Assembly: GCA_035621215.1 (NCBI GenBank)
Contig: CP141729.1
Location: 580,944 to 644,943 of the forward strand
Direction of reading: 5' to 3'
DNA length: 64,000 nt
DNA from: Oscillospiraceae bacterium MB08-C2-2
GTDB taxonomy: Bacteria > Bacillota > Clostridia > Oscillospirales > Ruminococcaceae
Shown: positions 15,769-23,498 of the stretch, piece after piece
How positions within the stretch are numbered: position 1 is the first letter of the stretch
Layout: every line of letters starts with the position of its first letter
Program-made: the position numbers and the translations under genes
Notes under the pieces: generated by a model
Seen by the model: the letters and a program-made list of their open reading frames with translations, nothing else
What the model was told of the DNA's origin: nothing
Database searches by the model: none

Positions 15769-17000
15769 ACTTTACCACCTGCCCCTTCAAAGAAGATGCG
15801 CTCTGTTTCCGCCAGAAGTGAGCCGATATCATGGCTGTGGATATATTCCCAACCCGGCCACATAAAAGTGTGCTCCGGTGAAAGCCCGTTATCCACCTCC
15901 GGGTGGGTTGAGGGGAACTTTCCGTTGGCGGAAAGCACATTCCCCATCTCTTTGGAAAAGAGGAAATCCACCAGCGGTTGAGATTTTTCCCGAGCGGAGG
16001 CTTTGGTCAGCAAAAAGATCGGGCTGACAACGGCACCGTCCTTAGGCCAAACCGGCCGCATGGGGCCGCCTTCCTTGACCATATGGGTGAAGAAATAAGG
16101 CATAACGGTAATCACCGGGGTTTGCTCCTGCATTCTGGCGCCTGTTTTCACCATCTGAGCGGGGTGCATGGAGGTCAGCAGACCACGGCCCAAGCTGGCT
16201 ACGCCTTCTTCACCATATTCTTTATATATTCCCAGCAAAACAGCGTTGAACAAATCCAAATCCCGCATAGGCAGGGCAATGGTGTTTTCAAATTCTGGCT
16301 TAAGCAGATCGGCCCAGCTTTCCGGGAAGGGGCGATCGCCCAACAGCTGGGTATTCACCATAAAGATAGCGGGAACCACGCCAATAATGGAATATTGCCC
16401 ATGAGGGTCCTTTAAATCAATGGCGGCATTGTCAAAACAGGGATTGAGCCGGTCGGCACCGGTCAGGTCAGCAAAAACCTTTTGATCAATATGCCTCCCC
16501 ATGGCCTGCCGGTCAAAGAACAGGCTGAACCCGGCCGAAAGATAAACATCCGCCAGACCAGTTTCGTCAGCACTGCCGCTTACCTGATCCCGCAGCCAAT
16601 CCAATCCCATGCTGGCGGCCTGTAAATCGTAATTGACCACTGCTTTTTGCCCACTCAGCCATTCATCCAGCTTTTCCAGAAGCTGAACACGGATAGGGCA
16701 GGGCAGAACACCGGCCAGTTTCAGCTCACCCTCCGGGCTTTCCAGCTTGGCTGCTCCCAGCCCAGTGGAGAGAGCCGGATTTTTTTGCTCAATTGCCTCC
16801 ACCATTTGCTGTTCAAACAGTGCAGGGTCAAAATGCTTGCTGCGCAGTGCAGTTTCAACAGAAATGGTTTTGCCAATGGTTTTGCGCATCATATCGTTTC
16901 GCAGATTTTCAAACCCGTTAGCGGCCAGCAGATCAATCAGTTCGGGATAACGCTCGGTTACATCATAGACCTTATCGGAAAGAGAAAAGTAAGAGTTCAT
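15765..17000 (-). CDS. DUF1858 fused to a solute-binding-protein-like domain, no signal peptide
   Basis: 411 residues. Residues about 5-65 are a DUF1858-type helical domain (VYDVTERYPELIDLLAANGF, then MMRKTIGKTISVETAL), without the CxxC seen in the Hcp tail. Residues about 85-400 look like a type 2 periplasmic-binding fold of the iron-binding (AfuA/FbpA) kind: LADVYLSAGFSLFFDR, YSIIGVVPAIFMVN, WADLLKPEFENTIALP, and a C-terminal PLVDFLFSKEMG. There is no signal peptide or lipobox, so the protein should be cytoplasmic. It is the first gene of a four-gene operon with an operator at -41.5. Ligand unknown. Confidence 0.85.
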   Translation of the reverse strand: MNSYFSLSDKVYDVTERYPELIDLLAANGFENLRNDMMRKTIGKTISVETALRSKHFDPALFEQQMVEAIEQKNPALSTGLGAAKLESPEGELKLAGVLPCPIRVQLLEKLDEWLSGQKAVVNYDLQAASMGLDWLRDQVSGSADETGLADVYLSAGFSLFFDRQAMGRHIDQKVFADLTGADRLNPCFDNAAIDLKDPHGQYSIIGVVPAIFMVNTQLLGDRPFPESWADLLKPEFENTIALPMRDLDLFNAVLLGIYKEYGEEGVASLGRGLLTSMHPAQMVKTGARMQEQTPVITVMPYFFTHMVKEGGPMRPVWPKDGAVVSPIFLLTKASAREKSQPLVDFLFSKEMGNVLSANGKFPSTHPEVDNGLSPEHTFMWPGWEYIHSHDIGSLLAETERIFFEGAGGKV

Positions 17001-17101
17001 AGCAGTGCCTCCTATAGGGATGGTTTATGTTTTGCCGGGTGCGTTTTTCCGGCAGTGCTGTTTCTTTGTTTATATAGTAACCAATTTTTTGCGTAAGTTC
17101 T

Positions 17102-17115
17102 GTAACATAGGTTAC
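17102..17115. promoter_or_regulatory. Crp/Fnr-type operator of the DUF1858-SBP operon
   Basis: GTAAC-ATAG-GTTAC, centre 17108.5. Read leftward, the -10 candidate TACTAT has its first base at 17079, which places the centre at -41.5. Flanking GTTCTG and CAGAAC extend the dyad with one bulged base. Confidence 0.7.
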
Positions 17116-17154
17116 GCAGAACATGTCCTTTATAAGGATATACACCTATAATCC

Positions 17155-17195
17155 GTAACCACGGATACGGAATTTTCTGCCAAATATGTTATACT
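17155..17195 (+). promoter_or_regulatory. Operator and -10 box of the DUF438-hemerythrin gene
   Basis: GTAAC-CACG-GATAC (17155-17168) is a one-mismatch copy of the operator found before hcp. TATACT at 17190-17195 is the -10 box. The dyad centre falls near -40.5. There is no clear -35 box. Confidence 0.55.
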
Positions 17196-17275
17196 GAAAA
17201 TGTCAGAGGTGCATGGTCGGCCCGAAAGCAGGGAATCCTATTAACAGAGCTTTACCCTATGAAGGAGGAATTGAA

Positions 17276-18487
17276 ATGAGTGCAGAGATCAACAACCGGG
17301 AATACCGTCAGCAGGTGCTTAAGGAGCTGATTGCTCAGCTTCATGACGGGAAAAGCGTGGAGGAGGTGCAGGCAAGGTTTGCCGAGGTTTTCGGCCATGT
17401 ATCGGCCGAGGAGATTGCGCAGGCGGAGCAGGCCCTCATAGCAGGCGGGCTGCCGGTGGCAGAAGTACAGCGCCTTTGCGATGTCCATGCTGCCGTATTC
17501 AAAGGATCCATTGAGGAGATTCACCGCCCCTCTGACCCTTCGGAACTTCCGGGACACCCGGCACATACCCTGAAAGAGGAAAATCGTGCGCTGGAAAAGC
17601 TGATCAAGGATATTCGAGGAAGTTTAGCCCAGTTGCCGGATGCTAAGGCAGAGAAGGCCCTAAAAAGCGGTCTATCGGAGTTGGAGCAGCTTGACCGCCA
17701 TTATCTAAAAAAGGAAAACCTGCTTTTCCCTTATTTGGAGCAGTATGGTATCACTGCGCCGCCCAAGGTTATGTGGGGTGTGGACGATGAAATTCGCCAG
17801 CAGCTCAAGGAACTGCAACAAAAGCTCTCGGCAGCGGGCGCTTCCGAAATAGCGCAGGAACTGGAAGGGCTTCTGACCAAAATCATCGATATGATCTTTA
17901 AGGAAGAAAACATCCTTCTGCCTATGCTGTTGGAAAACCTGACGCTGGATGAATGGAAAACAATCGCCGATGAAAGCGGCGAGCTGGGCTATTGCCTCCT
18001 TGATTCGGTTCCCCAGTGGAAGCCCTCCGAGGAGAATCTCCCTGTCATGGAGCAGGCAGTGCCCTCTGCTGCCGGGGTGATTACACTGCCCACCGGTGTT
18101 TTGAAAACCCAGGAGCTGGTTCGCCTGCTGGATACACTGCCCCTCGACATTACCTTTGTGGATAAGGATGATACAGTCAAGTATTTTTCCCAGGGTGTGG
18201 AACGGGTATTCCCTCGCACAAAGGCCATTATCGGCCGTAAGGTCTCCAACTGCCACCCACCCGCAAGTGTGCATATTGTGGAGCAGCTGGTGGAAGATTT
18301 CAAAGCCGGGCGCAAGGATCAGGAGGATTTCTGGATTCATATGGGGCCCAAGTATATTTTGATTCGTTATTTTGCTGTCCGCAGTGAGGAAGGGGAATAT
18401 CTGGGTGTGCTGGAAGTGACGCAGGATATTCAGCCCATGCAGAGTATTCAGGGAGAGAAGCGCCTCGTTTCAGAGGATATAGAGTGA
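17276..18487 (+). CDS. DUF438 / hemerythrin / PAS domain protein
   Basis: 403 residues from ATG 17276, preceded by GAAGGAGGAA. An in-frame ATG at 17213 lacks a ribosome site. The DUF438 domain covers about 5-75. A hemerythrin-like four-helix domain covers about 95-235, with His/Glu ligands in HPAHTLKEENRALEKL, RHYLKKENLLFPYLE and FKEENILLPMLLE. A PAS domain spans about 285-395 (LDTLPLDITFVDKDDTVKYFS, then VSNCHPPASV). Hemerythrin domains bind di-iron and often O2 or NO. With no kinase output, it may repair clusters or signal through partners. It diverges from the DUF1858-SBP operon. Confidence 0.92.
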   Translation: MSAEINNREYRQQVLKELIAQLHDGKSVEEVQARFAEVFGHVSAEEIAQAEQALIAGGLPVAEVQRLCDVHAAVFKGSIEEIHRPSDPSELPGHPAHTLKEENRALEKLIKDIRGSLAQLPDAKAEKALKSGLSELEQLDRHYLKKENLLFPYLEQYGITAPPKVMWGVDDEIRQQLKELQQKLSAAGASEIAQELEGLLTKIIDMIFKEENILLPMLLENLTLDEWKTIADESGELGYCLLDSVPQWKPSEENLPVMEQAVPSAAGVITLPTGVLKTQELVRLLDTLPLDITFVDKDDTVKYFSQGVERVFPRTKAIIGRKVSNCHPPASVHIVEQLVEDFKAGRKDQEDFWIHMGPKYILIRYFAVRSEEGEYLGVLEVTQDIQPMQSIQGEKRLVSEDIE

Positions 18488-18593
18488 TTTTATGTTCACA
18501 TAAATGGAATCTACACGGGAATATTTATATTGGTTGCCGATGAAAATCGATCAAAATAGTATAAATTCTACCTCAATAGAGTTATAGAAGCTG

Positions 18594-18622
18594 TTGACTT
18601 ACAAAACAGTCTATGATATTTT
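18594..18622 (+). promoter_or_regulatory. Promoter of the SDR gene
   Basis: TTGACT at 18594-18599, a 17-base spacer and TATTTT at 18617-18622. The ATG follows about 40 bases after the likely start point. Confidence 0.5.
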
Positions 18623-18669
18623 TGTAACAATCTTGATTTTAATACTCTATATGGAAAGGATGCGAAAAA

Positions 18670-19440
18670 ATGAGTCTTTTTGATTTAACAGGTAAAGTGG
18701 CGGTTGTAACAGGGGCTTCCTCCGGGTTGGGTGTTCAGTTTGCGCAGGCGCTTGCAAAACAAGGAGCAAGCCTTGCGCTGGTTGCCAGAAGAAAGGATCG
18801 TCTGGATAAGCTAGCTGCAGAATTTAACCAAGCGGGCACAAAAGCCATTGCAGTGCAGTGCGATGCCTCCAAAGAGGAGGATATCGTTGCGGCTGTTAAG
18901 GAAATCAAGGATGCATTTGGCAGAATTGATATTCTGGTGAACAATGCGGGTGTGGGTCTTGTTGATAAGGCTGAGAACCAATCCAAAGAGCTTTGGGATA
19001 CGGTTATCGGCGTAAATCTGACCGGCGTGTTTCTGTTTGCCCGGGAGGTTGCCAAGGTTATGATTCCCCAGAAATATGGCAAGATCATCAACATCGGTTC
19101 GCTGCACAGCAATACGGCGATCAATGCCGCTGTTAATCCTGTATCCGCTTATGCTACTTCAAAGGGCGGTGTACAGATGCTGACCAAATCCCTTGCGGCG
19201 GAGTGGGCACAGCATAACATCACCGTGAATGCCATTGGGCCGGCTTATTTCCCCTCTGAAATGACCGATGGCGCAGTCAGCAACGACAGCTTTAAGCAGT
19301 TTGTGGCGGTTCGCTGCCCGATGGGCCGTTTTGGCCGTGACGGTGAGCTGGATGGTGCTTTGATTTATTTCGCTTCCGATGCTTCTTCCTATACAACCGG
19401 CCAGCTCCTGAATGTGGATGGCGGTTGGAATACCATATAA
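18670..19440 (+). CDS. Short-chain dehydrogenase/reductase (classical SDR)
   Basis: 256 residues, a typical SDR size. The cofactor motif TGASSGLG lies at 15-22. NNAG lies near 92-95, and catalytic Ser, Tyr and Lys occur in NIGSLHS and SAYATSKGG. The C-terminus LNVDGGWNTI matches the glucose/gluconate dehydrogenase-like branch. The exact substrate cannot be assigned. GGAAAGGA precedes the ATG. It has its own promoter and terminator. Confidence 0.9.
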   Translation: MSLFDLTGKVAVVTGASSGLGVQFAQALAKQGASLALVARRKDRLDKLAAEFNQAGTKAIAVQCDASKEEDIVAAVKEIKDAFGRIDILVNNAGVGLVDKAENQSKELWDTVIGVNLTGVFLFAREVAKVMIPQKYGKIINIGSLHSNTAINAAVNPVSAYATSKGGVQMLTKSLAAEWAQHNITVNAIGPAYFPSEMTDGAVSNDSFKQFVAVRCPMGRFGRDGELDGALIYFASDASSYTTGQLLNVDGGWNTI

Positions 19441-19462
19441 CTTTGTCTTATTGGGTATAGAA

Positions 19463-19494
19463 AAAGCCTCCGGTTTAACCGGAGGCTTTGCTTT
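19463..19494 (+). terminator. Terminator of the SDR gene
   Basis: AAAGCCTCCGG pairs with CCGGAGGCTTT around TTTAA, followed by GCTTTT. Confidence 0.85.
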
Positions 19495-19525
19495 TACCCT
19501 AGGAAAATATCATACAGGAGAGAAA

Positions 19526-19750
19526 CTATTTTTTTGATCTAGGCAAAGGGTCTTTTACATCGGTTCTACCCAGAAGATAATCAGTGGTTGTATTGTGGTA
19601 ATCTGCAAGCTTGATTAAAATCTCGGTGGGAATATCCAGCTCTCCACGCTCATAATGACTGTAAACTCTTTGGCTGCAATGCAGAATTTCGGCCATTTCT
19701 CTTTGCATTAAATCTTTGTCTTCCCTCAGATTTCGGATTTTTATATACAT
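19526..19750 (-). CDS. XRE-family repressor, copy 1
   Basis: 74 residues from ATG 19750, chosen by analogy with the paralogue and its AAGGTGAG site. Helix-turn-helix in REMAEILHCSQRVYSHYERGE, then TEILIKLADYHNTTTDYLLG, the Cro/CI-like pattern of Firmicutes regulators. It is about 86% identical to copy 2 upstream (19772-20005), but the recognition helix differs (SHYERGELD against SNYECGDVD). The two are 21 bases apart and share the palindromic control region at 20026-20081. Confidence 0.88.
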   Translation of the reverse strand: MYIKIRNLREDKDLMQREMAEILHCSQRVYSHYERGELDIPTEILIKLADYHNTTTDYLLGRTDVKDPLPRSKK

Positions 19751-19771
19751 CATTCTCACCTTAGAAAAAGT

Positions 19772-20005
19772 TTAGAGACGATTCTTTTTTGCAGCTGGCA
19801 AAGGGTCTTTTACATCGGTTCTGCCCAGAAGATAATCGGTAGTGGTATTGTGGTAATCTGCAAGCTTGATTAAAATCTCGGTGGGGATATCTACATCTCC
19901 ACATTCATAATTGCTGTATATTCTCTGGCTGCAATTCAGAATTTCGGCCATTTCTCTTTGTGCTAAATCTTTGTCTTCCCGCAGGTTTCGGATTCTTATA
20001 TACAT
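19772..20005 (-). CDS. XRE-family repressor, copy 2
   Basis: 77 residues from ATG 20005 (MYIRIRNLRED), with GAGGTGAAAACG upstream. The longer frame to 20059 runs into the operator and is rejected. The HTH is REMAEILNCSQRIYSNYECGD. The C-terminus ends AAKKNRL where copy 1 ends RSKK. It is the promoter-proximal gene of the leftward pair, facing the small ORF at 20096 across a twin operator. It probably represses itself and the divergent gene. Confidence 0.88.
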   Translation of the reverse strand: MYIRIRNLREDKDLAQREMAEILNCSQRIYSNYECGDVDIPTEILIKLADYHNTTTDYLLGRTDVKDPLPAAKKNRL

Positions 20006-20025
20006 CGTTTTCACCTCAAAATAAG

Positions 20026-20081
20026 TATATCTTAGCGATATATTCGCTATTGACTTCAAGCGAATATATCGCTAAGATATA
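20026..20081. promoter_or_regulatory. Divergent twin-operator switch between XRE genes and a small ORF
   Basis: 22-base perfect arms (20026-20047 and 20060-20081) flank a 12-base centre. Each arm is itself a dyad: TAGCGA-TATAT-TCGCTA at 20033-20049 and AGCGA-ATATA-TCGCT at 20059-20073. TTGACT (20050-20055) lies between them, and TAAGAT (20073-20078) at 17 bases gives a rightward promoter covered by the second dyad. This looks like a two-site repressor control region. Confidence 0.75.
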
Positions 20082-20095
20082 AGTGGGGTGATATT

Positions 20096-20260
20096 ATGCC
20101 GGACTATAAAACCATGTATTTCAGGCTGTTCAACAGGGTTACAGATGCAATTCATATTTTGCAGGATGGGCAAAGAGAAGGGGAGCAGGCGTTTATTGAA
20201 AGTGGTGAGGAAGCCATATTGCTGTCCGCAAAAGCAAAAGAGCCACGGGATTCGATTTGA
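20096..20260 (+). CDS. Small conserved-type protein, 54 residues
   Basis: ATG 20096 with GTGGGGTG upstream. It begins MPDYKTMYFRLFNRVTDAIH and continues as a charged amphipathic helix (LQDGQREGEQAFIES). I recognise the MPDYK-MYFxLFN-xTDAI pattern as a common small hypothetical of clostridial genomes, usually near XRE genes, without known function. It is transcribed from the twin-operator promoter at 20050-20078. Its stop overlaps the start of a weak terminator at 20241-20275. Confidence 0.75.
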   Translation: MPDYKTMYFRLFNRVTDAIHILQDGQREGEQAFIESGEEAILLSAKAKEPRDSI

Positions 20261-20275
20261 GTTCCGTGGTTCTTT
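20241..20275 (+). terminator. Terminator overlapping the end of the small ORF
   Basis: AGCCACGG pairs with CCGTGGTT (one wobble pair), followed by CTTTG. The T-run is short. Confidence 0.5.
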
Positions 20276-20293
20276 GTGGATGCTGCTGCTGAA

Positions 20294-20322
20294 TTGTCAA
20301 ACTCCGGAATGTATGTTATAGT
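20294..20322 (+). promoter_or_regulatory. Promoter of the YibE/F gene
   Basis: TTGTCA at 20294-20299, a 17-base spacer, and TATAGT at 20317-20322. Confidence 0.7.
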
Positions 20323-20380
20323 AATAGAGCTTGTTAAGAGCCCTATTAAAATGATACACACCTGAAAATGGGGAGTTTCC

Positions 20381-21559
20381 ATGAAAAGCAAAACAAAGAA
20401 TGTATTGGTCTATATTTTGACCGTTGTATTTGCCATTTTATACATATTCATAGGGAATAAGATGGCCACCAAGGATTTTGTTCATTTCAGCGGGGTCAAC
20501 TCGGCTGTTTTTAAAAAGAGTGTTGTTACCGAAATTGTTGACCGCACCTCCGCCGAGCAGCAAATTGGTGGTGTATCCTATTCTGGTGGGGTGAATATTC
20601 GCTTTAAGGCAAGGGTTCTCACCGGAGAAAACAAAGGGGAGGTTCTCACAGCCTTACAGAATTCCGACCCCTACATGACCATGCAGATTAAAGAGGTTGA
20701 GGTGGGGGATAAAATCCTTTTGACCAAAAACCAAGACCCCAGTGCCACCATTGAATGGACAATTGCCGAATATGTCCGCAGTGATGCTTTGATTGTGCTG
20801 GCGCTGGTATTTGTGGGGCTGCTTCTTTTGTTTGGCAGGGGGAAAGGGCTTAATACCATTATTTCGCTGGTTTTTACCTGTCTTGCTATCTTTATGGTGC
20901 TGATCCCCGCCATTCTTTCCGGCAAAAATATATACGGCTGGTCTTTGGTGACCTGTACTTATATTGTGTTGATCACCCTGCTGATTGTGTATGGAGCCAA
21001 TGAAAAGAGTTTGGCGGCAGGCTTGGGGTGTGCCGGCGGGGTTTTGCTTTCCGGTGCTTTAACCATGGGCATGGATCAGATTCTCAAGCTGACCGGTATG
21101 CTGGATGAGGAATCCATTTATCTGCTGGTGCTCAGCGAGGAAAATCCCATTGATCTCAAGGCGATCATTTTTGCCGCTATCATGATCGGCGCCATCGGGG
21201 CTATTATGGATGTGTCCATGTCCATTGCTTCGGCTCTTTCGGAGGTGTGCGGAACCATGCAGTCGCCCACTTGGGGCAGCGTTGTCAAATCTGGGCTGAC
21301 CATTGGCCAAGATATTATGGGAACCATGACCAACACCCTGATTTTGGCTTATATCGGCAGTTCGCTTTCCATTGTGCTGCTGCTGGCGGCCTACAATGCC
21401 TCACTCATTCATCTGACCAATATGGAAATGATTGTGGTTGAAATCCTGCAATCCCTGATCGGCAGCATCGGCATTCTCTTTACACTGCCGCTCAGCTCGC
21501 TGATTTGTGCGTTCCTGTATACCCGCAAAAAAACAGATAAATCCCGGCAGGCCGCCTAG
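20381..21559 (+). CDS. YibE/F family membrane protein
   Basis: 392 residues. The N-terminal membrane anchor is at about 8-25. An extracytoplasmic beta-rich domain spans about 35-125 (VVTEIVDRTSAEQQ, SGGVNIRFKARVLTGENKGE). About seven membrane segments follow, with the YibE/F landmarks SLVFTCLAIFMVLIPAIL, FAAIMIGAIGAIMDVSMSIA, GLTIGQDIMGTMTNTLILAY and a final hydrophobic stretch before RKKTDKS. The function of the family is unknown. It is followed 22 bases later by a DUF1294 gene, probably in one transcript. Confidence 0.88.
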   Translation: MKSKTKNVLVYILTVVFAILYIFIGNKMATKDFVHFSGVNSAVFKKSVVTEIVDRTSAEQQIGGVSYSGGVNIRFKARVLTGENKGEVLTALQNSDPYMTMQIKEVEVGDKILLTKNQDPSATIEWTIAEYVRSDALIVLALVFVGLLLLFGRGKGLNTIISLVFTCLAIFMVLIPAILSGKNIYGWSLVTCTYIVLITLLIVYGANEKSLAAGLGCAGGVLLSGALTMGMDQILKLTGMLDEESIYLLVLSEENPIDLKAIIFAAIMIGAIGAIMDVSMSIASALSEVCGTMQSPTWGSVVKSGLTIGQDIMGTMTNTLILAYIGSSLSIVLLLAAYNASLIHLTNMEMIVVEILQSLIGSIGILFTLPLSSLICAFLYTRKKTDKSRQAA

Positions 21560-21581
21560 CCTAGCCTTTTGGAGAGATATT

Positions 21582-21848
21582 ATGCATACACTGGCAGCGA
21601 TCCTGTTTCTCTGGAATACCGTTGTATTCTTGCTTTATGGCACAGATAAGCAAAGAGCCAAAAAGAAGGCTCGGCGTATCCCCGAGCGTACTCTTTTGCT
21701 TTGTTCATGTTTCATTGGCGGTATTGGTGCTTTGGCCGGCATGTTCTTTTTCCGCCATAAAACCCAGCATACCCGGTTTAGGATATTGGTGCCTATATTT
21801 TTTCTGACCACAACTGTGGCGATGGTTTATCTTTACAGGATTCTATAG
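21582..21848 (+). CDS. DUF1294 family small membrane protein
   Basis: 88 residues from ATG 21582, with GGAGAG upstream. Three hydrophobic segments span about 4-20, 38-58 and 66-84. The conserved YGTDKQRAKKKARRIPERTL and FFRHKTQHTRF mark DUF1294. Function unknown. It is the last gene of the YibE/F unit, before a terminator at 21872. Confidence 0.85.
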   Translation: MHTLAAILFLWNTVVFLLYGTDKQRAKKKARRIPERTLLLCSCFIGGIGALAGMFFFRHKTQHTRFRILVPIFFLTTTVAMVYLYRIL

Positions 21849-21871
21849 GCTGCAAACGCCGAGAATATATT

Positions 21872-21907
21872 AAAAGCGTGTCGTTATAAAAAACGATACG
21901 CTTTTTT
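21872..21907. terminator. Bidirectional terminator between DUF1294 and Crp/Fnr-2
   Basis: AAAAGCGTGTCGTT pairs with AACGATACGCTTTT, with one G/T pair, and ends in T6. It serves converging genes. Confidence 0.8.
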
Positions 21908-21922
21908 AGTGGGGAAGATCCT

Positions 21923-22594
21923 CTATTGAATCAGTGACCGAAGCTTTTTTAGATTGATCAGTGAAACCTGCCCCCGGGAAAGCTCCACAAGCCCTTCACC
22001 CGAAAAATAGTTGAGCATACGGGTTACCACCTCTCGGGCGCTGCCCATATGGCGGGCAATTTCATCGTGAGTGATCCGCAGCAGGGTGGTATCCTCAATT
22101 TCGCTCTGCTCCACCAGAAACGAGGCAAGGCGGCTGTCAAAGCTGGTGAAAAGCACCTGCTCCATAATCCACATCACATCGGAAAAGCGGGAGGCCATAA
22201 GCTGGTTGGTGTAATCCGCCACAGGCAGAGAGGTTTTCATAAGATTTGCATAGATATCGGGGGGAATAACAAGAATATCGGAATCCTTTTCTGCTTCTAC
22301 ATGCAGAATAAAGTTAATGTTTTTCATAATGCAGGAGGCGGAAAACAGGCAGATATCCCATGCAAAAAGCCGGTATAAGGTGATCTGCTTACCGTTCTCT
22401 GAAAGGATGAATACCCGTAGCTGCCCGGATTTAACCAAAAAAAGACCCGAGCATTTATCCTCCCCGCTGTGGAGAAGCTGGCCTTTTGAAAAGCGCCTTT
22501 CGGCAGTCACCTTTTTTAGCTGTGCCTGTTGTTCCTTGGTCAGCAATTCCCATTTGGGAAACAGTCCTTCCAGTGTGGGCGTTGATTCTGTCAT
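21923..22594 (-). CDS. Crp/Fnr family transcriptional regulator, second copy
   Basis: 223 residues from ATG 22594, with GGGAGG upstream. The sensor domain covers about 15-130 (FPKWELLTKEQQAQLKK, then CSGLFLVKSGQLRVF). The C-terminal winged helix is LLRITHDEIARHMGSAREVV, then TRMLNYFSGEGLVEL, with recognition helix around SAREVVTRM. No FNR-type cysteine cluster is evident. It lies 210 bases downstream of trxA-rhodanese on the same strand. It and the regulator at 12574 are the two candidates for reading the GTAAC-N4-GTTAC sites. Confidence 0.9.
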   Translation of the reverse strand: MTESTPTLEGLFPKWELLTKEQQAQLKKVTAERRFSKGQLLHSGEDKCSGLFLVKSGQLRVFILSENGKQITLYRLFAWDICLFSASCIMKNINFILHVEAEKDSDILVIPPDIYANLMKTSLPVADYTNQLMASRFSDVMWIMEQVLFTSFDSRLASFLVEQSEIEDTTLLRITHDEIARHMGSAREVVTRMLNYFSGEGLVELSRGQVSLINLKKLRSLIQ

Positions 22595-22625
22595 GATCCG
22601 CTTACCTCCCAATTCTTCACAAAAC

Positions 22626-22658
22626 GAAGACCCTATACCTAATGAGTATAGGGTCTTC
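22626..22658. promoter_or_regulatory. 13-bp perfect dyad upstream of Crp/Fnr-2
   Basis: GAAGACCCTATAC pairs with GTATAGGGTCTTC around a 7-base centre, ending 32 bases before the regulator ATG. Read leftward, it contains TATACT, a -10 candidate. It may be an autoregulatory operator or a hairpin, parallel to the palindrome before the other Crp/Fnr gene. The remaining 22659-22804 bases show no gene. Confidence 0.5.
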
Positions 22659-22804
22659 CAGCGGAATATTCAAGTGAAAACAGAAGAACTTTTAGAGGAG
22701 AAGTGGGGAGAAAAAGAGTGGGCAGTGTTCGGGGTGCGGGTAATGCGGTGTGGTACTGCTGCGGAAGTATATGAATCAATCCGGATTGGATTGGTTCGGC
22801 AATT

Positions 22805-23140
22805 TTAATGGAAGCCCTTTTCAAGGTGACCGGGCCACTGGGCTATGCCGCCTATGTTGGTGAGATTGCTGTAACCTAGCTCTGCCAAGGCAATACAGGC
22901 ATGATGGCTGCGGATACCGCTGAGGCAATAAACAAAGAGAGGGGTGTTTTTATCCGGCAGCAGCGCGTCAATATCATGTATCCTGCCTCCCGGAAGATGA
23001 ACACTTCCGGGGATATGACCCTGCCGATATTCAGGGTCAGACCGTACATCCAAGATTGTGATATCCGGATTGGCGGCTAGAACCTCATATGCTTTTTGCA
23101 TGGTAATGGTGGAAAAAGACTGTGTTAAAATAGCGGGCAT
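22805..23140 (-). CDS. Rhodanese-domain protein
   Basis: 111 residues, a single rhodanese domain. Landmarks are ILDVRSDPEYRQGHIPGSVHLPGG and the active loop with Cys72 in VYCLSGIRS. It transfers sulfane sulfur or forms a persulfide. The ATG overlaps the trxA stop (TAATG), so the two are co-translated. The pairing with thioredoxin suggests a reductant for the persulfide. The unit is preceded by a Crp/Fnr-type site. Confidence 0.92.
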   Translation of the reverse strand: MPAILTQSFSTITMQKAYEVLAANPDITILDVRSDPEYRQGHIPGSVHLPGGRIHDIDALLPDKNTPLFVYCLSGIRSHHACIALAELGYSNLTNIGGIAQWPGHLEKGFH

Positions 23141-23457
23141 TATAATCCCTCCAGAAGCTCCAGAATCTGAGCCTTGGGTTTTACCCCTACTGAAACAGCG
23201 GCCAGCTTACCGGCTTGGATAACAGCAAGCATGGGGATGCTCATCACATTAAACTCGGCGGCCAGTTCTTGTTCTTCATCCACATTGACTTTGCCGATTT
23301 TTACCCGATCGGCTGTTTCTTTGCCAACCTCCTCCAAAACAGGGGAGAGCATGCGGCACGGCCCGCACCAAGGAGCCCAGAAATCCACCAGAACCGGTTT
23401 ATCAGAAGAAAGAACCTCATCTTCAAAGTTTTCTTTGGTTAATACAATGGTTGACAT
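23140..23457 (-). CDS. trxA: Thioredoxin
   Basis: 105 residues with the active site WAPWCGPCRM (C31, C34), FNVMSIPML including the cis-Pro, and a C-terminal VGVKPKAQI segment. It is a cytosolic dithiol-disulfide reductant. GGAGGTACTTAATC precedes the ATG. The operator-like dyad is at 23527-23539, near -41 of a TATACT box whose first base is 23504. Confidence 0.95.
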   Translation of the reverse strand: MSTIVLTKENFEDEVLSSDKPVLVDFWAPWCGPCRMLSPVLEEVGKETADRVKIGKVNVDEEQELAAEFNVMSIPMLAVIQAGKLAAVSVGVKPKAQILELLEGL

Positions 23458-23498
23458 GATTAAGTACCTCCAATCAAGAATCCTGTGTTGTTGAGTTC

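Noticed and set aside
14051-17000. Ordinary iron ABC importer
   Set aside because: There is no permease gene, the binding protein lacks a signal peptide, and the ATPase sits with a GTPase. A standard importer does not fit.
19526-20260. Prophage or integrative element
   Set aside because: XRE regulators and a small ORF occur, but no integrase, structural or replication genes lie nearby. At most it is a remnant.
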